From NCBI RefSeq assembly GCF_001028175.1, contig NZ_AEJF01000092.1:1-64000 (forward strand): a DNA stretch of 64,000 nucleotides, given 5' to 3'. Each line of letters opens with the position of its first letter. The first letter of the stretch is position 1. Positions 25,723 to 33,806 of this stretch are shown piece by piece. Both the position numbers and the translations under genes were made by a program. The notes below the pieces were generated by a model that saw only the letters and a list, made by a program, of their open reading frames with translations, did not search any database and was not told the DNA's origin. The stretch comes from Caballeronia mineralivorans PML1(12). GTDB taxonomy: Bacteria; Pseudomonadota; Gammaproteobacteria; Burkholderiales; Burkholderiaceae.

Positions 25723-26617
25723 AATTATCCCGCTCGGCAGTTGGGTCGATCACGGCGTCAAATACCTGCTCGACCACGACGCAAGCACCTTCGACGCGAT
25801 CGGCAGAGTTATCGAAAGCTTCGCGGCGCTGATTGAACACGGCCTGCAGTCCATTCCGATGTGGCTGATGATGGCGATCTTCGTCGGCATCGGCTTGTGG
25901 CGCGTTGGCTGGCGGTTCGCGCTATTCACGCTGCTGTCGTTGTTGCTGATCTACGCGACCGGCTTCTGGGACGAGATGGTGATCACGCTCGGCCTGACGC
26001 TGTCCGCCACCTTGATTAGTTTGTTGCTCGGTATTCCGCTCGGCATCTGGACGGCCAAGAGCAAAACCGTTGAGACGATGGTGCGTCCGGTGCTCGACCT
26101 GATGCAGACCATGCCCGCCTTCGTGTACCTGATTCCGGCGGCCATGCTGTTCGGTCTCGGCCGCGTTCCGGGCATCTTGTCGACGGTTATTTTCGCGATG
26201 CCGCCTGCCGTACGTCTTACGTCGCTGGGCATTAAACATGTGAACCGCGAGATCGTGGAGGCGGGTCAGGCCTTCGGCTGCACGCCGTGGCAACTACTTT
26301 ACAAGGTGCAGTTTCCGAACGCGCTGCCGTCCATCATGACCGGCGTCAACCAGACCATCATGATGGCGCTGTCCATGGTGATCATCGCTTCGATGGTCGG
26401 CGCAGGCGGCCTCGGCAACGACGTGCTGGCGAGTATTCAGCGGCTGGATATCGGGCTGGGATTTGAAAGCGGCTTGTCGGTGGTGCTGCTCGCGATCATT
26501 CTCGACCGCATCACGGAAAGCTTCGGCCGGTCGCCGGGCATGGCGCGTGCGCCGCTGTTGTCGGGGATTCGCAGCGTGATGCGCGTGCGCCGCACACCGG
26601 CGGCACAGCAAGGTTAA
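25715..26617 (+). CDS. choW: Choline/betaine ABC transporter permease
   Basis: 300 aa integral-membrane permease of the ProW/OpuAB family. A ~70-residue N-terminal extension precedes the helices. The permease fold includes WLMMAIFVGIGLWRVGWRFA, ITLGLTLSATLISLLLGIPLG and the EAA loop GQAFGCTPWQLLYKVQFPNALP, which contacts the ATPase. Since two further binding proteins in the window (near 57.5 and 62.1 kb) have no permease of their own, this ChoVW core may serve all three. Confidence 0.92.
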   Translation: MSEIIPLGSWVDHGVKYLLDHDASTFDAIGRVIESFAALIEHGLQSIPMWLMMAIFVGIGLWRVGWRFALFTLLSLLLIYATGFWDEMVITLGLTLSATLISLLLGIPLGIWTAKSKTVETMVRPVLDLMQTMPAFVYLIPAAMLFGLGRVPGILSTVIFAMPPAVRLTSLGIKHVNREIVEAGQAFGCTPWQLLYKVQFPNALPSIMTGVNQTIMMALSMVIIASMVGAGGLGNDVLASIQRLDIGLGFESGLSVVLLAIILDRITESFGRSPGMARAPLLSGIRSVMRVRRTPAAQQG

Positions 26618-26679
26618 GCATCAGTGTGAGTGGTTAAATCAGGCAGCGAAGCTAAGCTAAGCCCAAGGATAAAAACCCG

Positions 26680-27681
26680 ATGAAACGCGACGCGATGGTG
26701 CCGGACAGGATTCATCCTGACAATTCACCGTTATCGAAGCTGGCGCACTTCGGGTTCCTGACGCTGCCGAATTTTTCGATGATCGCGTTCACCAGCGCGA
26801 TCGAAGTGCTGCGCATGGCGAACTATGTCGGCCGCGCGGAGCACTACACGTGGTCGGTGATCACGCCGGACGGCGAACCGGCGCGCGCGAGCAACGGCAT
26901 TACCGTGAAGCCGACCAGGACGCTCGCCGAAGCGGGCGTGCCGGACGTGCTGATCGTGTGCGCGGGCTGGCATGTACGCGATTACGTCGATGAAAAGGTG
27001 ATTGCGTTGTTGCATCACGTGGCAGAGCAAGGCGTGCCGCTTGGCGGCATATGTACCGGCGCTTACGCGTTGCTGGCGGCGAACTTGCTCGATGGGTATC
27101 GCTGCACTGTGCATTGGGAGGACATGTCGCCCTTGCATAAGCGCTTCCCGCACGTGCGATTCGCCGATGAACTGTTTGTGATCGACCGTGATCGCGTGAC
27201 TTGCACGGGTGGGACCGCGCCGCTCGACCTGATGCTGAACCTGGTCGGCCAGCGGCTTGGACAGGCGCACGCGGCGCAGGTGTCCGAGCAGTTCATTGTG
27301 GAGCGGATTCGCGGCACGACCGATTACCAGCACATTCCCGTCGATGCGCGCGTGGGGTTCTCGCGTGCCGAGCTGATCGAGGTGGTGCGGCTGATGGAGG
27401 CGAACATTGAAGAGCCGTTGTCGCTGGAAGAACTCGCGCGGCTCGTGAAGCTTTCGCAGCGTCACTTGCAGCGCATGTTCAAGATGTTCCTGAGTGTTTC
27501 GCCGACGCATTATTACCTCACGCTGCGGCTGCGGCGAGCGCGTGAGCTGCTGCGTAATACCGATGCATCGATCTCGCGCGTGACAGCCATTTGCGGCTTT
27601 CATTCGCCGTGTCATTTCAGCAAGGCGTACCGCGCGCAATTTGGCCACGCGCCGAGTATTGAGCGCAGGCAGTCGGCTTGA
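26680..27681 (+). CDS. GlxA-family AraC-type regulator (GbdR-like)
   Basis: 333 aa. An N-terminal DJ-1/PfpI-like domain (FGFLTLPNFSMIAFTSAIEVLRMANY, GGICTGAYALLAANLLDGY) lacks obvious enzymatic use and is typical of the GbdR/CdhR/SouR regulators. A C-terminal AraC double helix-turn-helix follows (EEPLSLEELARLVKLSQRHLQRMFK, ISRVTAICGFHSPCHFSKAYRAQFG). In Pseudomonas this family senses glycine betaine/dimethylglycine, carnitine or sarcosine. It sits between choW and choX, so it probably controls choline/betaine uptake. Which of the three family members in this window is the true GbdR cannot be settled from sequence. Confidence 0.88.
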   Translation: MKRDAMVPDRIHPDNSPLSKLAHFGFLTLPNFSMIAFTSAIEVLRMANYVGRAEHYTWSVITPDGEPARASNGITVKPTRTLAEAGVPDVLIVCAGWHVRDYVDEKVIALLHHVAEQGVPLGGICTGAYALLAANLLDGYRCTVHWEDMSPLHKRFPHVRFADELFVIDRDRVTCTGGTAPLDLMLNLVGQRLGQAHAAQVSEQFIVERIRGTTDYQHIPVDARVGFSRAELIEVVRLMEANIEEPLSLEELARLVKLSQRHLQRMFKMFLSVSPTHYYLTLRLRRARELLRNTDASISRVTAICGFHSPCHFSKAYRAQFGHAPSIERRQSA

Positions 27682-27759
27682 TGATCCATTTTTAGGCGTG
27701 TTGCGCCGATTGAGGCGCGGCATCGTCGTGTCTGGCAGTTTCCAAAACAGGGAGAAAAC

Positions 27760-28716
27760 ATGAAATTTCACGGAATTGCGTCGTCGTGCGCGCTGGCTGT
27801 CTTGCTGAATATCACGATGTCCGGCGGCGCGTTTGCGGCCGAACCGGCCACGTGCCAGAACGTCCGTTTTGCCGATGTGGGCTGGACCGATATTGCCGCG
27901 ACCACGGGTCTTGCGACCACGGTGCTGCAGGGCTTGGGGTATAAGCCGACGAAGACCATCGCGTCCGTGCCGATTACGTTTGCCGGTATCAAGAGCAAGC
28001 AGATCGACGTGTTCCTTGGCTACTGGTCGCCGACGATGGACCCGATTGTCGAGCCGTTCCAGAAAGCCGGCCAGGTCAAGGTGCTGACTGCGCCTAATTT
28101 GACTGGCGCGAAATACACGCTGGCCGTGCCCGACTATGCATATAACGGCGGCCTGAAGTCATTCGCCGATATCGCCAAGAATTACGACAAGCTCGACGGC
28201 AAGATCTACGGCATCGAGCCGGGTAACGACGGTAACGCGTTGATCAAGAAGATGATCGATTCGAATCAGTTCGGGCTCGGCAAGTTCAAGATGGTGGAGT
28301 CTAGCGAGGCGGGCATGCTGGTGGAGGTGGGCCGCGCGATTCGCGAGAAGAAGTGGATTGTGTTCCTTGGCTGGGAACCGCATCCGATGAACGTGACGAT
28401 GAAGATTGACTATCTGAGCGGCGGCGACGATGTATTCGGCCCGAACTATGGTGAAGCGAAGGTGTTGACGGTGACGCCGCCGGATTATGCTGCGCGATGC
28501 CCGAACGTGGCGAAGCTGGTCGATAATTTGCGGTTTTCCACGGACATCGAGAATCACGTGATGACGCCGATCATGAACAAGACCGATCCGAATCTGGCGG
28601 CGCGTCAGTGGTTGAAGGCCAATCCGGCGGTGTTGGATAAGTGGCTGGCCGGGGTCAAGACGTTTGATGGAAAGGATGGTCTGCCGGCGGTTAAGGCTTA
28701 TGTAGCGGCCCAGTAA
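27760..28716 (+). CDS. choX: Choline-type ABC transporter periplasmic binding protein
   Basis: 318 aa, Sec signal peptide (cleavage after GGAFAAEP). The type II binding-protein fold of the choline/glycine-betaine group follows: VRFADVGWTDIAATTGLATTV, DVFLGYWSPTMDP, GIEPGNDGNALIKKMID, KKWIVFLGWEPHPMN. The aromatic residues needed for a cation-pi box around the trimethylammonium group (WSP, FLGWEPH, YLSGGDD) are present. GGGAG precedes the ATG. It partners ChoV/ChoW; it closely resembles the binding protein near 62.1 kb. Confidence 0.92.
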   Translation: MKFHGIASSCALAVLLNITMSGGAFAAEPATCQNVRFADVGWTDIAATTGLATTVLQGLGYKPTKTIASVPITFAGIKSKQIDVFLGYWSPTMDPIVEPFQKAGQVKVLTAPNLTGAKYTLAVPDYAYNGGLKSFADIAKNYDKLDGKIYGIEPGNDGNALIKKMIDSNQFGLGKFKMVESSEAGMLVEVGRAIREKKWIVFLGWEPHPMNVTMKIDYLSGGDDVFGPNYGEAKVLTVTPPDYAARCPNVAKLVDNLRFSTDIENHVMTPIMNKTDPNLAARQWLKANPAVLDKWLAGVKTFDGKDGLPAVKAYVAAQ

Positions 28717-28725
28717 TCTTGTTTG

Positions 28726-28756
28726 CGCCGGTGGATGGTTTCGAGTTCCACCGGCG
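28726..28756. terminator. Hairpin between convergent choX and GlxA-type regulator
   Basis: Perfect 10-bp arms CGCCGGTGGA / TCCACCGGCG with an 11-nt loop lie between two convergent stops. On the plus strand no T-run follows, so strength is uncertain. Confidence 0.55.
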
Positions 28757-28767
28757 TGAACGAAAAA

Positions 28768-29862
28768 CTAGATTGCCTGCGCGCGCCCCGGAAACGTCTC
28801 GTCGAAATCCGCGGCAAGCTCCAGCGTCTCAACCCCTGGCGCTGCCGTACCACGTTGCTCGCGATACATCATCGGCGGAAGCCCGAACTGTTTCCTGAAC
28901 TCACGCCCCAGGTGCGACGCATCCGAGAAACCACAGCTCGATGCAATGTCAGCCACCGTCTTGTCCGAACTCGTCAGCAACCACGCGGCCGTCCGCAACC
29001 TGACCTGCTTCGCGTAGGCTTGCGGCGCCTTGCCGGTCTCCGCCTTGAACAGGCGCTCCAATTGCCGCGTCGACAGATCCAGCTTGTGCGCAAGCTCGTC
29101 AAGCGTCAGCGAACGCCCCACATGCTGCTCCATCAGCAAAATCGCTCGCTTCACCTTCGGATGCGTCGCCGGCGCCAGCCCCGGGGGATGCGGCTGCGGC
29201 GCGTTGCCCTTTTGCATGTCGTCCACCAGCAAAATGCGCAATGCCTTCTGCACGGTGGCGGCTTCGAAATGGCGCAACAGAATTGCTGCCGCAACGTCGA
29301 TCGATGCGCGTCCGCCCGAACATGTAATGCGCCGGTGATCCATCACGAACAACCGGTCCGCCACCAGCATCTCTTCATTCACACCAGGAAAACGTTCGAC
29401 GAAATCCCAGTAGTGGAACCAGCTCACACAGATGCGATAACCGTCCAGCACGCCCGCGCGCATCAGGGAGAACACGCCCGTGCAAATGCCGACAAGCGTG
29501 GCGTCCGTCGTCGCGGCGCGGCGGATGAATTGCAGCGTGGCGTCACTCGCGCCCGCGCCGGAATGCAGCAAACCGCCAACGACCACCACGTAATCGAAGG
29601 GCTCAGCCTTCTCGAAGGTTTCCCACGGCGTGATCTGGATGCCGCAACTCGCGCGCACCGGCGCAAGCGTCTCCCCAATCACGCTCCACGAGCAGCGCAC
29701 CGGCTTGCTGAAATCGCCTTCGTCGGCAGACAGGCGCAACAAATCGACGAAGCCGGAAAACGCCGTCAGCGTGAAATTCGGCAACAACACAATGCCAAAC
29801 CGAATGCGCTGTTTGGACGCCGTGTCGGGCGATTGAGCGGGAAGAAGGTCAGCGGGATTCAT
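28768..29862 (-). CDS. GlxA-family AraC-type regulator, divergent subtype
   Basis: 364 aa with an N-terminal DJ-1/PfpI-like domain (RFGIVLLPNFTLTAFSGFVDLLRL, GICTGVFSLMRAGVLDGY) and a C-terminal AraC helix-turn-helix pair (RSLTLDELAHKLDLSTRQLERLFKAETG, VADIASSCGFSDASHLGREFRKQFG). It is clearly less similar to the other two family members in the window than they are to each other, and it is oriented away from choX. It may sense a different quaternary amine or control an unlinked gene. Confidence 0.88.
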   Translation of the reverse strand: MNPADLLPAQSPDTASKQRIRFGIVLLPNFTLTAFSGFVDLLRLSADEGDFSKPVRCSWSVIGETLAPVRASCGIQITPWETFEKAEPFDYVVVVGGLLHSGAGASDATLQFIRRAATTDATLVGICTGVFSLMRAGVLDGYRICVSWFHYWDFVERFPGVNEEMLVADRLFVMDHRRITCSGGRASIDVAAAILLRHFEAATVQKALRILLVDDMQKGNAPQPHPPGLAPATHPKVKRAILLMEQHVGRSLTLDELAHKLDLSTRQLERLFKAETGKAPQAYAKQVRLRTAAWLLTSSDKTVADIASSCGFSDASHLGREFRKQFGLPPMMYREQRGTAAPGVETLELAADFDETFPGRAQAI

Positions 29863-30024
29863 GCGCTTGCCGTTGATGTACAGCCTTAAATCGGGGCAGT
29901 GGTGATGGGCGATGTGACGGCCCGGTAACTAGTCAGCATATCACTGCCATTAAGCGGTTTGAAATACGGGATTCACGCGGCAGTCATGTCTATTCGGATT
30001 TAAATTTTGTATGCGGGTCAGAAC

Positions 30025-30087
30025 GGGAAACGGCTTGCCCCATTCAGGGCAAGCCGTTTCCCATAGCCGGCTGGCCGCCCGGCTATT
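30025..30087. terminator. Tandem hairpins downstream of the 43-aa peptide gene
   Basis: Two perfect stem-loops lie end to end: arms GGGAAACGGCTTGCCC / GGGCAAGCCGTTTCCC (16 bp, 30025-30062, loop CATTCA), then arms ATAGCCGG / CCGGCTAT (30064-30087). No U-tract is seen. Downstream of the minus-strand peptide gene and upstream-facing the GlxA regulator's start, they probably block read-through. Confidence 0.7.
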
Positions 30088-30132
30088 CCTTAAAGCATTA
30101 AAAGCGGGCTTGGTAAGCGCCTTGAAACCAAC

Positions 30133-30264
30133 TTAATGAGCGACGTGTTTGACGTGCTTGGCTTTCGTGTAGTGATGATGATGCGGTTTTGCAAACGACA
30201 CGGCCGGTGCAGCAACCGCAGCGACGATAAGGACCGCGAGGACTTTCTTCAGAACATTGTTCAT
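30133..30264 (-). CDS. 43-aa secreted His-rich peptide
   Basis: Starts MNNVLKKVLAVLIVAAVAA, a complete Sec signal peptide (cleavage near VSFA-KP). The mature part is only ~18 residues (KPHHHHYTKAKHVKHVAH), with seven His and four Lys. The mature peptide could bind Cu, Zn or Ni in the periplasm. Gene reality is supported by the textbook signal peptide and the tandem hairpins after the stop; the ribosome site is weak. It shows the same signal-peptide-plus-His-tail plan as the 102-aa protein at 19955 but no sequence identity that I can see. Confidence 0.7.
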   Translation of the reverse strand: MNNVLKKVLAVLIVAAVAAPAVSFAKPHHHHYTKAKHVKHVAH

Positions 30265-30718
30265 GGGACGAACCTGATGGGCGAGAGTTTGATGGCGAGT
30301 TGTTTCGGGCGCATTTTAAAATGCCGGCACAGTGTATCGCAGCGTTTCTTCAACCTGGAATGGGTAAATAGGACCTGCGTCGAAAGTGTTGCGAAAGTGT
30401 TGTATAGCCGCCGAACCCCCAAAATTCGCGCACTTTGCGAAGTACCGCGGTGTCGCACCGTCGTGTCAGTTCCCGTCTCTGCTTCATACCCGATTCGTGG
30501 CCCGGTCACATGCGTGACGCGCCATCACCATTCCATTCACCGGGCCACTTGCCAGTTTCCGCCGCCGATCGTCGCTAATGCGCCTCGCCACCAACGCGCC
30601 TTGTCGTGCTGACGCCGCCATCCCACGTGCATGCCGTTTTTGTTCTATCGGCGGAAATTGGCGTGCGGTGCAATGGCTACCTAGTGAAATCTTATGCAGT
30701 CCACCGACAAGGCATCCC
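30265..30718. other. Divergent region upstream of sdaA and the His-rich peptide
   Basis: No gene. An 11-bp tandem direct repeat CGAAAGTGTTG occupies 30381-30402, followed by TATAGC. The repeat spacing of one helical turn suits a regulator site, but its owner is unknown. The rest shows nothing I can identify. Confidence 0.45.
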
Positions 30719-32113
30719 ATGAACGTCAGCGTTTTCGATCTGTTCAAGATCGGCATCGGCCCGTCGAGTTCGCATACGGTCGGCCCGATGATCGCAGCGT
30801 GCCGCTTCGCCTCGCATATTGAAGACGCAAACCTGCTCGCGTTCGTGCGCCGCGTGCGGGTGGATTTGTTCGGCTCGCTGGGCGCGACCGGCAAAGGTCA
30901 CGGTACCGATAAAGCCGTGCTGCTTGGACTCGAAGGCAATCTCCCCGACTCGATCGATCCGGATGCGATCGAACCGCGTCTGCGGGAGATCCGCGAGTGC
31001 AAGACGTTGAATCTGCTCGGCAAGCACGCGGTGAAATTCGACGAGCGTGAGCACCTCGGTTTTTTCCGCAAGCTGATGCCGGGTGCGCCGGGGTCTAGCG
31101 TCGTGCATCCGAACGGCATGCGCTTCCAGGCCTTCGATGAAAACGGCCAGCTCGTCGTCGAAAAAGAGTACTACTCGGTCGGTGGCGGTTTCGTGATCAA
31201 TAGTGAGGGCACGCGCGTGAACGGCGTGCAATCGGGCGGTGGCGTGCCGCATCCGTTTCGCACCGGCGATGACCTGATGCGGGTGTGCCGCGAGACGGGT
31301 TTATCGATTGCCGAAGTCACGATGGCGAACGAATGCGCATCGCGTCCGGAACGTGAAGTGCGTGAGGGCTTGCTCGCGATCTGGCGCGTCATGGCGGCGT
31401 GTGTGGAACGCGGCTGCAAGGTAAGAGGCGAATTGCCCGGCCCGATGCATGTGAAGCGTCGCGCGGCCGATCTCTCCACGCAATTGCGCCAGCACTCGGA
31501 AGCGTCCTTGCGCGATCCGCTCTCCATGCTCGACTGGGTCAACCTCTACGCCATGGCCGTGAACGAGGAGAACGCAGCGGGCGGCCGCGTGGTCACGGCA
31601 CCCACGAACGGCGCTGCCGGCGTGATCCCCGCGGTGCTGCATTACTACGTGAAGTTCATGCACAACGCGACCGACGAGGGCATTGTCACGTTCCTGCTGA
31701 CGGCCGCTGCGATCGGGATAATCTACAAGGAGACGGCGTCGATTTCCGGTGCGGAAGTCGGCTGCCAGGGCGAAGTCGGCGTGGCCTGTTCCATGGCCGC
31801 CGCCGCGCTCGCCGCCGTCATGGGCGGCACGCCGACGCAAGTGGAAAACGCCGCCGAGATCGGCATGGAACATAACCTCGGCATGACCTGCGATCCCGTT
31901 GGCGGCCTTGTGCAGATTCCGTGCATTGAACGCAACGCAATGGGAGCGATCAAGGCCCTCAATGCTGCACGCATGGCGATGAAAGGCGACGGTACGCACT
32001 ACGTGTCGCTCGACAACGTGATCAAGACGATGCGCGAAACCGGCGCGGACATGAAGACGAAATACAAGGAGACGTCGCGCGGCGGGTTGGCCGTGAACGT
32101 CATCGAGTGCTGA
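30719..32113 (+). CDS. sdaA: L-serine ammonia-lyase (single-chain, iron-sulfur type)
   Basis: 464 aa, normal for the single-chain type. The N-terminal beta domain begins [24 protein letters not shown]. The catalytic alpha domain holds the cysteine-bearing segments [20 protein letters not shown] and [23 protein letters not shown] that carry the labile 4Fe-4S cluster. It deaminates serine to pyruvate. In P. aeruginosa a serine dehydratase gene lies beside the choline transport and gbdR genes, matching the layout here: it is the exit of the betaine-glycine-serine route into central metabolism. The ATG chosen gives the conserved N-terminus. Confidence 0.95.
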   Translation: MNVSVFDLFKIGIGPSSSHTVGPMIAACRFASHIEDANLLAFVRRVRVDLFGSLGATGKGHGTDKAVLLGLEGNLPDSIDPDAIEPRLREIRECKTLNLLGKHAVKFDEREHLGFFRKLMPGAPGSSVVHPNGMRFQAFDENGQLVVEKEYYSVGGGFVINSEGTRVNGVQSGGGVPHPFRTGDDLMRVCRETGLSIAEVTMANECASRPEREVREGLLAIWRVMAACVERGCKVRGELPGPMHVKRRAADLSTQLRQHSEASLRDPLSMLDWVNLYAMAVNEENAAGGRVVTAPTNGAAGVIPAVLHYYVKFMHNATDEGIVTFLLTAAAIGIIYKETASISGAEVGCQGEVGVACSMAAAALAAVMGGTPTQVENAAEIGMEHNLGMTCDPVGGLVQIPCIERNAMGAIKALNAARMAMKGDGTHYVSLDNVIKTMRETGADMKTKYKETSRGGLAVNVIEC

Positions 32114-32177
32114 TTTTTTAGCTTTGCAAGCGAGTTTGCAAGCGAGTCTGAGAGATTAACAAGGGTAAGGAAACACC

Positions 32178-33422
32178 ATGAGCCGCTATTCGATATTCAG
32201 CCTGCTGCGCAACGGCATGTCGTATCACGAGAACTGGGAACGCCAGTGGAAAAGCCCGGAGCCGAAGCAGGAATACGACGTGGTCATCGTCGGCGGTGGT
32301 GGGCATGGTCTGGCCACGGCGTACTACCTCGCCAAGGAACATGGCGTGCGTAACGTCGCCGTGCTCGAGAAGGGCTGGATCGGCGGCGGTAATACGGCGC
32401 GCAATACGACTATCGTGCGTTCGAACTATCTGTGGGACGAATCGGCAGCGCTGTATGAGAAAGCGATGCAGCTGTGGGAAGGGCTGTCGCAAGACCTGAA
32501 CTACAACGTGATGTTCAGCCAGCGCGGCGTGATGAATCTTGCGCATACGCTGCAAGACGTTCGGGATACTGAACGTCGTGTTAACGCGAACCGCCTGAAT
32601 GGCGTCGACGCGGAATTTCTCACGCCCGAACAGATCAAGCAGATCGAGCCGACCATCAATCTGAATAGCCGCTATCCGGTGCTCGGTGCGTCCATCCAGC
32701 GTCGCGGCGGCGTGGCTCGTCACGACGCCGTTGCGTGGGGTTTTGCACGCGGCGCGGATCAGGCCGGCGTCGATATCGTGCAGAACTGTCAGGTGACGGG
32801 CATTCGCCGTAACGGCAGTCAAGTGATTGGCGTGGATACGACCAAGGGTTTCATCAAGGCCAAGAAGGTCGCGGTAGTCGCGGCGGGCAACACCTCCACG
32901 CTCGCCGATATGGCCGGCATCCGCCTTCCTCTGGAAAGCCATCCGTTACAAGCGCTCGTCTCTGAACCGATCAAGCCAGTGGTCAACACGGTAGTGATGT
33001 CGAACGCGGTCCACGCGTACATCAGCCAGTCCGACAAGGGCGATCTCGTGATCGGCGCGGGTGTCGATCAGTACACGGGCTTTGGTCAGCGCGGCAGTTT
33101 TCACATTATCGAAGGGACGCTGGAGGCGATTGTCGAGATGTTCCCGGTGTTCTCGCGCGTGCGCATGAATCGTCAATGGGGCGGGATTGTGGATGTGTCG
33201 CCGGATGCGTGCCCGATCATCAGCAAGACCGATGTAAAGGGTTTGTATTTCAACTGCGGCTGGGGGACGGGTGGCTTCAAGGCGACGCCGGGTTCGGGTT
33301 GGGCATACGCCCATACCATCGCGAAGGATGAACCGCATGCGTTGAACGCACCGTTTTCCATCGACCGGTTCTATACGGGTCATCTGATCGACGAGCACGG
33401 CGCTGCGGCCGTCGCCCACTAA
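32178..33422 (+). CDS. soxB: Sarcosine oxidase beta subunit
   Basis: 414 aa FAD-containing subunit of heterotetrameric sarcosine oxidase. N-terminal dinucleotide motif [20 protein letters not shown] at residues ~36-55. The [17 protein letters not shown] segment near 180 carries the His that, in characterised enzymes, holds FMN covalently. The C-terminal [17 protein letters not shown] segment closes the flavin site. The enzyme demethylates sarcosine to glycine, producing H2O2 and 5,10-methylene-tetrahydrofolate. First gene of soxBDAG, 64 bp after sdaA. Confidence 0.96.
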   Translation: MSRYSIFSLLRNGMSYHENWERQWKSPEPKQEYDVVIVGGGGHGLATAYYLAKEHGVRNVAVLEKGWIGGGNTARNTTIVRSNYLWDESAALYEKAMQLWEGLSQDLNYNVMFSQRGVMNLAHTLQDVRDTERRVNANRLNGVDAEFLTPEQIKQIEPTINLNSRYPVLGASIQRRGGVARHDAVAWGFARGADQAGVDIVQNCQVTGIRRNGSQVIGVDTTKGFIKAKKVAVVAAGNTSTLADMAGIRLPLESHPLQALVSEPIKPVVNTVVMSNAVHAYISQSDKGDLVIGAGVDQYTGFGQRGSFHIIEGTLEAIVEMFPVFSRVRMNRQWGGIVDVSPDACPIISKTDVKGLYFNCGWGTGGFKATPGSGWAYAHTIAKDEPHALNAPFSIDRFYTGHLIDEHGAAAVAH

Positions 33423-33503
33423 CGCCCACGCATTGCAACGAGTTGCATGGGACCAGAATAAGTCGCTAAAGCGCCAACTCTGGTCGACACAAGGAGAGAA
33501 GAG

Positions 33504-33806
33504 ATGTTGCTGATTGAATGCCCCTGGTGCGGGCCGCGTGCCGAGACCGAATTCTCGTGCGGCGGCGAAGCTGATATCGCGCGACCGCTCGACACCGAAA
33601 AGCTCACGGACAAAGAATGGGGCGACTATCTGTTCATGCGCAAGAACCCGCGCGGCGTGCACCGCGAGCAATGGATGCATGCGCAAGGCTGCCGCCGCTG
33701 GTTCATGGCGCAACGCGATACCGTGAGCTACGCATTTCAGGGCTATGACACGTTCGCCCGGCCGCTCGCCGTGATGGAATCGAAAGAAGAAGGACAATCG
33801 AAATGA
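33504..33806 (+). CDS. soxD: Sarcosine oxidase delta subunit
   Basis: 100 aa. The zinc-binding CPWC at residues 6-9 and later Cys and His residues (FSCGGEAD, HAQGCRRWF) are characteristic of this small structural subunit. AAGGAGAG precedes the ATG; its stop overlaps the start of soxA (ATGA). Confidence 0.95.
   Translation: MLLIECPWCGPRAETEFSCGGEADIARPLDTEKLTDKEWGDYLFMRKNPRGVHREQWMHAQGCRRWFMAQRDTVSYAFQGYDTFARPLAVMESKEEGQSK

Noticed and set aside
30136..30612. 158-codon plus-strand frame over the small peptide gene
   Set aside because: Antisense to the secreted peptide, His/Arg/Cys-rich and not protein-like; the minus strand has a clear signal peptide.
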